A stretch of 64,000 nt of DNA. It comes from Corella eumyota (Eukaryota > Chordata > Ascidiacea > Phlebobranchia > Corellidae). Below, piece after piece: positions 55,901 to 64,000 of this stretch. Position numbers and translations under genes: made by a program. The notes beneath the pieces were generated by a model that worked only from the letters and a program-made list of their open reading frames with translations, made no database searches and had not been told where the DNA came from. The stretch spans positions 15,996,001-16,060,000 of the forward strand of contig OY720098.1 of assembly GCA_963082875.1 (NCBI GenBank). Reading direction: 5' to 3'. Position 1 is the first letter of the stretch, and each line of letters starts with the position of its first letter.

Positions 55901-58900
55901 TATATTGATATCTTTATTTAAATGATATTTTACATTATAGGACGTCTACCAACATAATAACCAACTACAAACCTTCACACAACAACGTAACCAACAAATC
56001 CAGGACAAGGACCACGAACTACGAACCCTCAAAGAACAAATATCGTAAGTTAATTAATTTTGATTGACAGGGTTGATAAGAAAGGCGCTAAGACTTGGTT
56101 AATAATGCATTTTGTATATGGTATATATTTTTAAAGTTATTTTAAATGTAGCATATTTATATAAGGTATTGTTGTACTTTTACCGTTGCCAAGTTTTTGT
56201 CTATAGATAAAATGATTTATTATATAGCGGTTCGGCCTATATTTATTTGTCTTTTTTAATATTAATGAGAATTTTATAAATAGTTGGTCTTTGTTTTATA
56301 AACGGTTTTATTTAGGAAAACATTTTGTTAAAAATAGAGGTTTAAATTTACAAAGGCTGCGATATATAATAGGTTACCCGTTTTGGAAAAGTCAAAAATA
56401 AAAAGGGAAATTGAAATTAAAAATTATTTATATATTTTTATTGGTTAACTTATAACATTCTGATTTTTAAAATCTTTTTTTAAGTAATTTGTTTTTATTT
56501 TTTTAAATACTTTTTCAAGTAAATTATTTATATTTTTTTGAATATTTTTTAAGTAAGTTTTTTTTTTTTTTAATTTTAAAATTATTTTTTAAGTAAGTTA
56601 TAATTGTTTCATTTTTAAATTAAAATTTTTTTAAATAAATTAATTTTTTTTTTTAATTTTGAAATTTTCCATAAACCATGCCATCACACACAAGTATATA
56701 TCAGCATTTTTCATATAACATACTTATATCTAATCCAGGCAATTTTAACAACTTAGCTAAACGTGTTTCATAAGTTGTCAACATTTTAACGACATCTTTC
56801 CACTTAATTCAGCTATAAGAGATTAAAAACACAAATACTCGCTTGTTTAAACTCATTTAAAACAGAGTTAAACACATAAAGAGGCTAGTGTACAAAATCT
56901 CCGATTTCCGAAATATGTTTGTTAATGATTTATCGGATATTTGATAAGTAAAAAAAAATTTTTTTTTTTTTTTTTAATTTAGGATTTTACGAAAATGTAT
57001 CGAAACTTAAAAAAAAAAAAAAATTTAATATAATAAATATTTGAATGCTAGCTATGGACAACTGTTCAAAAGTTATAATAATTTTTTTTTTATTTTTATT
57101 ACAAAAACTGTACTAACATATAACGGTACCGTGTTTTACATTTTAAATCATTTTTTTAGGTTTTTTACCATAATAAAGTAATAAAATGATTAAGAATCAA
57201 TTTTTTAAATTTAAAATATGCCATAAATGATAATGTATAATATAACATAGTTATCAAACCGAGCAATGCAAAAATTATATGCAAAAAAAACATTAAACAC
57301 ATAAATAAGCACTTACAATAAACAGGTTTTACATCGTGTTTCGTTACTCGAATGCCTTGTAATAGTAAAACTAAGTAATAAAAGTGCCCACATTTGCAAG
57401 CTTAATACCATGTCGCTTAGGGCACCAACATTTCGTCCGTTAACCCTCCTTTATTAAAGTTACAAGTCCTCCTACCTGTATTACCAGCATATTTACAAGC
57501 TTCGTATTTCCGTATAAAGGGCCGCTTTATTTTTGCTAAGTCGTCAGGGCCCAAACGCGTGGGTTTGTAGGTCCGTTGTGATAAGCACTGACTTGAGTTA
57601 AGTCAGCGTGACGAGTTAAGTTTATAAATTGAAGGATTGGGGTAGGGTGTCGCATAGTTGTCAGTTTGTCGTTTTGGTTGGCGGCATCTTATCAGAAGGA
57701 AAAAATTTTAATTTCTGGGAATTTTATTTTTCAAGGTTTGTAAAATTTAACGGCATAGTTATGTACCTTTATTTTAGTTCGTCCGAATAAAAAATTGATA
57801 ATGACTTTTTGTGCGAAGTAAGGTTAAAATCTTAACCTTATAACATATCGTCGTTAAGCATTTACATACGAAACTGCTAATTATATAATATGAGTGGGCA
57901 TATTAGTTTTAAGGTTATTTATAACACGCCACATCGCTCTATAATTATACTAACGACATATTCATTGTCTACGTTATTTTCAAGTTATATTATTGAACGA
58001 CGTTGTTAGGCTATATCAGTTAGTGATAGACAGAACCGCTTATTGGAATTCTGAATTGTTTGGGATACAGTTTATTGAATTTCTAGGAAATTAAGGCGTT
58101 AAATAACTTAAATTTTGCTAAATCTGTTGTAAGCTGTTGCGTAATTTGCCGATTTTTTTTTTCAATTTTTTGCAACGTTTTAAGAATTTGTTTTAAACCT
58201 ATAGTCACGTGATTTAAACGGGGGGTTTCTAGAAAATTTATGTAAAATAGGGGGCGTTTCTAAGGTATTTGTACAAAATACATAGCAGTTAGTTTTTGGA
58301 GAATAATTCTCGAACTTTAACAAACTTTTTTAGGGGGGAACTATTTTTAAATTTTTTTTTTTGGGAGGGCGGATATTTTTTTTGTTTTTAATTTTAAGTT
58401 GATTTTCAGGAGTCTCCAGTCACGTGATAGGAAAAAAGATGACGAAATTAGGGAGTTGGAAAGAGCGTTGGAAGAGAGACAGTGGGCACTTCAGCAAAGA
58501 GCGAATCAGGTACAAAAATTATTTTATTTAAAGAAAAAAAAAATATTTTTTTTAAAAATCATAATTTTTTCAAGTAATTTTTTATTTTTATTTACTATTG
58601 TTTCATTTTTTTAATAATTATTAAATTTAATTTTTTATATTAAAATTAATCTTAATTTTTTTTTCATAAATTTATTTTTGAAATATGTTACATATAAACT
58701 AATATTACCTAGATGTTAAATTAACAATTGCAAATTTTAAATAATTTTTTAATTTAATTTATTTTTTTTATATTTTAGTTACATCAACTAGGAACTCAGT
58801 TAAAACAATTTCAAGATGATGTTGGGAGAAGAAATGAGGAATTAGAATGTGAAGTTTGTGAAACTAAGAGGGAACTTAAAGAAAGAAATAGTCAGGTAAA

Positions 58901-61900
58901 AAAATAAAATGTAATTTTCAATTTAAAAAAAAGTTTTTTCGTATTAAAATTAAAAAAAATGTTTTCCTTATTGTAATTTTTTTATTTTTATGATTTTTTG
59001 ATTTTGTACATTTTTAGTTTACTAAAAAAAACTTTTTTACGAATTGTTTACCATTTTTTTAATTTTTCAGGTCTCTCAACTGGATGAGCAACTATCTTCA
59101 ATGCGTTCGGACGTCAGGGAGGTGAAGCAGTTATTGGAAGAGCAGGATCAGAACAACAAACGTTTAGGGAGGGAAATTCAACAGCGCGACAGTCGAATCG
59201 AAGACCTGGAAAAAGTAAAATGAAAGATTTATTTTTTTGAAAAAAAAAAGAAAATTAATAAATTTTTTGACGTCATTGCAGACTATTAATGCGGAACGAA
59301 GGTCACGTGAGGAGCGGCATAGAACTTGCATTGAGACCTCGCAGGAGTTAAGATTAACGAGGGAAGCCGAACAAAATGTTCACAAACAATTAAAAGTAAA
59401 ATTTTTCAAATTTGCTTTTTTATTTTAGACTTTTGTTTTTTTTTTTTAGTTTTAAGTTTCTGTATTTTTATAGGAAAATTTGATCGACTTTTAGGGTTTT
59501 AATAATTGTTTTGCATTTTTTTTAAATCCTAAAAATAAATTTGTTTTAAGTTTAGTTTAAAAAATTTTTTTTTGTCCAAACTAATATAACTTTTAAATGT
59601 TTTACTATTTTTTCAAGGAGTGCCAACGTGAGATAATGAGGTTGAACAGAGAACAACAACAATATATCAACGATCTTGATGATATGGAGATGAATAGCAG
59701 AGAAAAGGTAAGTTAAAAAAATTAAAAATATTAATAAATTCTTTTTTTAACAAAAATGTTACATAAAAAACACATGTTTAAAAATAAAAAAAAACAGATA
59801 AGTTAAAATTCAAAAAAATTCACAGAAAAAATATAAAAAAAAATTATTTTAACAAAAATTTAAAAAAAAATCTTAAACTTTAACGATGTTAGCCTCCAAC
59901 AAGTTGTACGTCACAATGATTTATGACGTCACAGGATGTTTGACTTGTTGTGGGTTAACAGTCGAACTGCCAACACTACAATTCTTCTTCAAAAGTTTAT
60001 TTAAAAAGTCCTAAGCTGTAATAATTTTAAATTAAAACTATTTCTTTCCTCCATTTTAGGTAAAAACTTGTTACCAAAATAGAAAAAAATCATTAAAAAT
60101 AAAATTAAATTCAAAAAAGACTTATTTTATAAAAAATTTGCATATCGTGTTTAGTAGGCGCGATCAAATAACTCGAGGTACGATCATCCTGCTTGTCGTT
60201 TGCACAGTCCTGGGTGTTTGGTGTTACTAATGCAAATTTCAGGTCATCAGTAACACGAATACGTCCTGGGCGGTCAAGCGGGCTTTCTACGTCATTCTGC
60301 GGCATATTAATGACGTCATAACTAATACGTCATCACTTAAATTATAAATGTATGTTGGTAATTTGTTCTTCCGCTTACTTAAGCTTTGTTATTTCAACCT
60401 AAACAAATTTACAACCCTTTACCTGCCAAACGTGGGCAACACTTATAAGCTTTGTGGTTAAAGGGTTCCGTATTGTTTTAACACAGGACGAGCGGTTAAA
60501 TAAGCTGACGAAACAAGTAAACGCTATCTCGAGCGACAAGGTGAAGATTGAATCACAATATAGAGACGAACTTGAACGAACGCAGAGGGATGTGCAGAAG
60601 ATACAACAACAATGTAGTGACGAAGTAAATTTAAATTAGTTTATTTATTTATAAATTTTATTCTACAACAATGTACTCTCTCACATAACCGAAAACTATT
60701 TGACTGAATGACCATATTTCGAAAAGTAAAATTTCAAAAACAACATTTACCGAAATTTAAGACTAAATTTTTTATAAGAATTGAAAGGCATTTCCCATAG
60801 GGTTGGTTAGAAAGGGGTTAAAAGAAAATGTCTTATTTTCGGTAAAACAGTGTTTTCCGCCAAATTTCCATTCAGTAATATTGCATTTCGGTAATATGTC
60901 TTCTTTATCCTAATACGCGTGGTCCATTTTTTCGTATTACTTTAAGGTGTTAGGTTTTGTACTTTTATTGAAGAAGATTGTGCTGTTGGTGCGTGTTTGA
61001 GCTATCCGGAAACGCCAAGCTCAAATACGAATAGTGTGGCATTGGTGCGACTCAAACTTAAAACCTTTAGGGTTGTTTTTTGCTTCCATAACCGGTGTTC
61101 CAATTTTGCTTTTAAATGTTTCTTTTTTTTAGATCGATTCGCTTATGCGAACCAACGCCGAACTTCTTATTAAAGCAAAAGTCGCATCAGGTGACCAAGA
61201 ACACGAAATAAATAGCGCCCTCGAGCGGGAAAATGAGTGTCGTGAGCAGATGAAAAAAGGCAACGCCGTGATCGCTGAGGTGGAACGCGAGTTGTTGGCG
61301 AGAAAGCACGTGATCGAGGCGGCGAACGACACAATTGTTGTAAAGGTTAAAGAATTGTTTTTTGTTTTATATTTATTTATCCTCGATGTGGGAAGGTTGA
61401 CTTTGCGACCTGTGGGAAGGTTGACTTTGCGACCATTTTGGGATATTGTAGGTTATAATTGTATAACATTTGAGCTGCTGATTAAGTATCATCTCAGCAG
61501 GAGTTTGTTTATAGCACCTTACTTGAAGAAATTGCAGCATAAGAGCAATAGGGATCGAACCCAGGACCTCATGTAGTGACGTCAAGTGTCTTAACCACTA
61601 CAGATTTCAGTACATTTTATGGTGTTTAATTTTTTTATTTATAGGATGCAGAAATAGCTAGATTGCAAGCCAAACTATCCGGAATGGAACGCGTGGTCGC
61701 CATGTCGTCACTTCCCTCTTGTAAGTAAAATGACGTCATTAATATTACATACGTCATCAATTTTTTTTATTTACTGTTTGTTTAGCCCCGGCCAAAATGC
61801 CGCCGCCTCAATCGCCAAAAAAGAGAGTGACGTTATCAAAAATTCTCCACGTGCCATCGGTTGGCATTGATGACGTCACGAATGTCCAGAAACCATACAA

Positions 61901-62641
61901 ACCCAACAACACAACGGGTTCAATTTTTACTGGGTTGGATTCGGATGTCGAGTCTATGGCCCCAAGGTAAATTTTTTTTAAATACTAAAAATTAAATATT
62001 TTAATAAATTTTTAACTATAATAAAATATTTATTTTAAATTAACAACCTAATATTTATCTGTTACAAAAGCCTAAATCTATTAATTTAATTTTTTAATAA
62101 TTTTAATATTTTTTTTATTTTAAAGTTTTGTTCCGATTGCTGCTAGCACTAAACGAATTCCAGACAAACCAACCCAAATTGACTCGTCGTCGTTTTTTCT
62201 GACGTCATCGCCCAAGCACGATGACGTCACGCTGATGACGAATGGCGAAGATTCACTCTTTAATCGGTAAAAACATTTTTTACTTGAATAATTATTTTTA
62301 AAATATTTTTTTATATTTTTTCTTAATACTTTAGGATTTTTGCTGATCAATCTAATATTGAAACAGCGCAACCTAACGACTACTTTGACGGTGGTGGTGT
62401 TGCCACTAGTGGCAGTAGAGACACTGATTACGACTTCAACGCCATTTTTGATAATTCGAATCTGAAACCAGAAAGATGGTAAAATTATTTTTTAATAAGT
62501 TGTAAAAAAAATTATTTAACATCTTAAAAAATTGTTTTTTTTTTCAGTATGGCAGATTTGCAAGAAAAGTTACGCGCCAGTGAGCAGAGGCGACGTGAAG
62601 TGACGTCAAAATTACGGAACCTCAAGAATAACATGACGTAG
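43996..62641 (+). CDS. CCDC18: Large coiled-coil protein, CCDC18 type
   Basis: Centrosome-associated coiled-coil protein, molecular role unclear. My model has 33 exons and 1,629 residues, in frame throughout; first exon 43996-44622, last 62548-62641. Others start at 45169, 45778, 46078, 46509, 47259, 47781, 48143, 48477, 49223, 49619, 50111, 50593, 50870, 51523, 52161, 52788, 53459, 54267, 55409, 55941, 58410, 58779, 59071, 59282, 59618, 60487, 61133, 61645, 61786, 62126 and 62335. About 230 residues of Ser/Asn-rich sequence come first, then near-continuous heptads to about residue 1,440, then a disordered end. Matches to human CCDC18 from memory: EALKALEEK, ERALEERQWALQQRANQ, SQELRLTREAEQN, VIEAANDTIVVKDAEIARLQ. 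Donors of exons 12 and 28 are weak (GTTAAT, GTTAAA). Confidence 0.85.
44828..45085 (+). mobile_element. tRNA-derived SINE, family A (CCDC18 intron 1)
   Basis: GCGTTTGGTGTAGTGGTTAG A-box region, B-box GGTTAAATTTCC (eroded), CAAACTCAAGATTGGGTTAA core and CACATCATGGATAAAG tail. Confidence 0.75.
46285..46480 (+). repeat. Dispersed repeat, family C, followed by SINE-A tail fragment (CCDC18 intron 4)
   Basis: Family C part: GGGTATTTATCGCAGGCGAA and GAGTTGCAATCATTTTACAA to about 46415. Then CTAAAGCAACTCCAGACTGG, a fragment of the SINE-A body. Confidence 0.5.
46915..47190 (+). mobile_element. tRNA-derived SINE, family A, with internal duplication (CCDC18 intron 5)
   Basis: The segment ACATTATTGACTTGACTTTT appears twice, 38 bases apart, at the damaged head; GTAGCGCCCTTGAGTAAGGT and the body follow. 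Confidence 0.7.
47545..47720 (+). repeat. G-rich minisatellite (CCDC18 intron 6)
   Basis: Six or more variable units like GGGGTTTAAATGTAA of about 15-25 bases. The G-runs on one strand contrast with the AT-rich surroundings. Confidence 0.8.
48798..49090 (+). mobile_element. tRNA-derived SINE, family A, near-intact reference copy (CCDC18 intron 9)
   Basis: Full order visible: A-box GCGTGGCGTAGTGGTAAGAA, perfect B-box GGTTCAATCC, GTAAGGCGCTATAAACGGTA, CCTGCTGAGCCAGCACTTGA, AACTCGAGACTGGGTCAGAG, TTCCACATTGAGGATAAAGA and an A-rich end. Very similar to 13386-13673. Confidence 0.9.
49455..49540 (-). mobile_element. tRNA-derived SINE, family A, tail fragment (CCDC18 intron 10)
   Basis: ATATCTTTATCCTCGATGTT and AACTTTACAACTTAAACACA are the reversed tail; the head is missing. 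Confidence 0.65.
49853..49998 (+). mobile_element. tRNA-derived SINE, family A, head only (CCDC18 intron 11)
   Basis: GGTGTAGTAGTAGTAATAAA and GTCATAGGTTTAATCCTAAC form the tRNA part; the tail is absent. Confidence 0.6.
50225..50492 (+). mobile_element. tRNA-derived SINE, family A, degraded (CCDC18 intron 12)
   Basis: ATGAGGTCATTGGTTTGATT head, GAGTAAAGCGCTATAAGTAG and AACTCGAGACTGAGTTGGGG body. Confidence 0.65.
51094..51335 (+). mobile_element. tRNA-derived SINE, family A (CCDC18 intron 14)
   Basis: B-box GGGTTCGATTCTTGCTGC, GCCCTTGAAAAAGGTCC and AACTCAGGACTGGGTCTGGG. Confidence 0.7.
51400..51442. repeat. (TA)n then (TTA)n microsatellite
   Basis: A TA dinucleotide run passes directly into an ATT triplet run in CCDC18 intron 14, after a SINE. 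Confidence 0.85.
51835..52058 (-). mobile_element. tRNA-derived SINE, family A (CCDC18 intron 15)
   Basis: Reverse copy: TAACATTTGTTATCTCGATT core, reverse B-box GGGGATTGAACCCAGAACCT, GAGACTGTGCTTCCAG head. Confidence 0.7.
52335..52695 (-). mobile_element. SINE A remnant carrying a tandem array (CCDC18 intron 16)
   Basis: A decayed reverse copy (52335-52460) is followed by about six units of 25-50 bases, each like AATCAAACCCAGGACCTTTT, at 52465-52680. The units look like repeats of the reversed B-box end of the SINE. Confidence 0.6.
53107..53226. repeat. Foldback element related to 9010-9063
   Basis: Left AGTCACTTGTGCTTAACGGT and, reversed, right AATCACTAGTATTTTACAGT form imperfect arms about 70% alike. 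The arm sequence resembles the arms at 9010-9063. Confidence 0.45.
53710..53875 (+). mobile_element. tRNA-derived SINE, family A, 3'-shortened (CCDC18 intron 18)
   Basis: Well kept tRNA head: GACGTGGTGTAGTGGTTAAA, GTCATGGGTTCGATTCTTAC, GTAGGCGCTATAAACGGTAC. The tail half is missing. Confidence 0.8.
55133..55370 (-). mobile_element. tRNA-derived SINE, family A (CCDC18 intron 19)
   Basis: Reverse copy: TTATCCTGACCAAGTTTTGA, reverse B-box GGGAATCGAACTCAGGACCT, CTACACCACGCTGCCAATG. Confidence 0.8.
55625..55890 (-). mobile_element. tRNA-derived SINE, family A (CCDC18 intron 20)
   Basis: Reverse copy: TTACTCCGACCCAGTTTCGA, GTAGGAATCTAACCCAGGAC at the B-box and a head cut near TATTATGCCG. Confidence 0.75.
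56045..58409 (+). other. Long CCDC18 intron 21
   Basis: A 2.4 kb intron with many A/T homopolymers (56,450-57,200) and a less AT-rich middle (57,400-57,700). No exon or clear repeat copy seen on either strand. Confidence 0.55.
60930..61110 (-). mobile_element. tRNA-related SINE, family B, copy 5 (CCDC18 intron 27)
   Basis: GAATAGTGTGGCATTGGTGC and GACTCAAACTTAAAACCTTT are the reversed family B head; GTTTGAGCTATCCGGAAACG is its body. Confidence 0.6.
61370..61607 (-). mobile_element. tRNA-derived SINE, family A, with 24-base tail duplication (CCDC18 intron 28)
   Basis: GTGGGAAGGTTGACTTTGCG appears twice in tandem near 61387-61433. Reverse B-box GGGATCGAACCCAGGACCTC follows near 61551. Confidence 0.85.
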
Positions 62642-62735
62642 AATTGACCACGTGACCGTAGAACCTATTATAGTTATATATTATTGCACTGTACTATATG
62701 TATTGCATAGAATAATATGTAGTTTTTTTGTAGCA

Positions 62736-62741
62736 AATAAA
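62736..62741 (+). terminator. Poly(A) signal, CCDC18
   Basis: AATAAA 95 bases after the stop codon, followed by A-rich sequence. Confidence 0.65.
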
Positions 62742-64000
62742 AAATGTATACACAACAAAATTGTCATTTAATTAATACACGTGAAAATATATTATCCATT
62801 CTATTGTAAATAAAAGAATAACTCACTTTGACAGTTTAATTACTTTACTTCTATTAAATGTATAGATATATTGCCCAGCATATAAACTACCTTTAGGTAA
62901 TTTTTACCATACTGGCTCTATAATATTATGACAATTTGTTGATTAACTTTAAAATTTTTGATTTAAACATAAATTAAATAACTAGTTTACCTTGTGTACA
63001 GCCATACCTTGTTTAAATTTATAAATATAGAAAAAAGCCTTAAATTTAATATAAATAGGGTCAAACGGTTCGCATATAAATATCATATCTTGACCAGTAC
63101 TTAAAGGCAAGTATTCTGTTTCAAGAACCCTAAATCTTTAATCCTTATGTTCGATATCTCAATACGAGGTCACAAGGTCAAAATAAAAACAAATCAATAA
63201 TTATTGAAGTATTAAGTGTTGCCAAATGAAGGTGTTCTGATTGTTCCTATGGGAAAATAGGAAAAACGATCGTTATTGGTAATACCAAACATAAAGATAA
63301 AATGAGCATACTGCATCAATATATTTATGCTGAACTGTAAAAATAATACCTTTTATAAAACAACATTTTTCAAGATAAAAAATAGCTATCTCGGAACTTG
63401 GGCTGACAGATATTTATTATATTTGCTATAATGTTTTAAACAGCAACAACTCATTTTTTTTATATTTACGTATTTTTTTAAATACATCAAAAACAAAAAA
63501 GTATAGGCAAACCTTGATTACTTTTATTATAAAAGATCTAAAAAGGATTTTTGTTATCTATAAATTGAGGATACTTTAGTTCAAATGTTGTACTAAATGC
63601 CACAAGCAAGTAACAGGTTGCTTTTATATTAAGGCTAGGTTAAACTTTTATTCCAAGGCTGGGTTGGGGCAATATCACGCCGTTTGCTTCAGCATCTCAT
63701 AGTTAAATTGCGTTTTAGTTTTGAACTGCTTGACTACATGTTTAATTGATTTCGGTTGTTACTGTGTAAAGTAAAGTTATAATACAATATTAGAAATTGT
63801 TTTTATACAAAGTTAAATTAGAATGCAATGTAAGGTAATAGGTTCTTGTTCAAATTTATTTTTAATAGTGTTTGTTAGTTAAGCTTAATCTTCAAACTTA
63901 GATGTGACAAGTTAAAATTAAAGTATAAATATGTAAGATTAATGATACAAAACAATTCATTAATTAAAAAAAGGGGTTAACCAGAATGTTTTAGGCGTTT
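62742..64000. other. Intergenic DNA at the window end
   Basis: AT-rich. Short SINE-A scraps may be present near 63160 (ACGAGGTCACAAGGTC) and 63655 (AAGGCTGGGTTGGGGCAA). No exon seen. Confidence 0.5.

Larger units (their letters stand above)
59268..62608. repeat. Cluster of nine TGACGTCA octamers
   Basis: Perfect TGACGTCA starts at 59268, 59924, 60311, 61577, 61731, 61871, 62200, 62222 and 62601. Four are in exons (30, 31, 31, 33), five in introns, one of those inside a SINE. Whether they bind CREB/ATF factors is unknown. Confidence 0.85.

Noticed and set aside
61145-61576. Single-exon extension of the CCDC18 frame beyond 61345
   Set aside because: Past 61345 the frame enters intron and then a reversed SINE; the GTTAAA donor, though weak, joins to an exon with the conserved DAEIARLQAK match.

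Overview
The window looks like nuclear DNA of a tunicate, most likely a Ciona-like ascidian. It is AT-rich (about one third G+C by eye). It has chordate gene content, short AT-rich introns with clean GT/AG borders, and small tRNA-derived SINEs in many introns. The species call is inference; no marker gene for species is present. I rebuilt spliced genes by hand from reading frame, splice signals and similarity to remembered families. Summed exon lengths of all complete spliced models are divisible by three.

Layout. 394-7565 (+): the 3' part of an SLC4 sodium/bicarbonate transporter whose 5' end lies outside the window. 10993-18599 (+): a CDKL1/CDKL4-type protein kinase with its last coding exon 2.7 kb downstream of the rest; an RFX X-box motif lies upstream. 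21322-23857 (+): a DUF2358 protein related to human C6orf136. 24434-25410 (+): LSM2. 25875-30632 (-): GNL1, converging on LSM2. 31308-31814 (-): a SNX24/22-type PX protein. 33305-34996 (+): DALRD3. 35237-38109 (+): a eukaryotic two-domain fluoride exporter (FEX/CrcB family). 39271-40677 (-): kynurenine 3-monooxygenase. 41757-43411 (-): a FAXDC2-like sterol desaturase/hydroxylase-superfamily protein. 43996-62641 (+): a 33-exon coiled-coil gene of the CCDC18 type. The remainder is intergenic or intronic, with SINEs, foldbacks and small tandem repeats.

Points that stand out. (1) The C6orf136-like gene, LSM2 and GNL1 sit side by side within 9.3 kb, and all three human counterparts are in the MHC region at 6p21.33; this may be a piece of proto-MHC synteny. 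(2) The fluoride exporter is an animal FEX in a chordate; vertebrates lack it as far as I know. (3) SNX24-like, DALRD3 and KMO are each intronless in a neighbourhood where every other gene is split. (4) The octamer TGACGTCA occurs 11 times, 9 of them in the last 3.4 kb of CCDC18. (5) The SLC4 gene contains a probable frame-preserving 12-nt microexon.

The genes do not form one pathway. Recurring themes are ciliary/centrosomal biology (CDKL1-like kinase, CCDC18), RNA and ribosome metabolism (LSM2, GNL1, DALRD3) and transport (SLC4, FEX). Two head-to-head pairs (SNX24/DALRD3 and FAXDC2/CCDC18) have CRE-like sites in the shared upstream DNA. No rRNA gene, functional tRNA gene, CRISPR array or virus-derived element was recognised.
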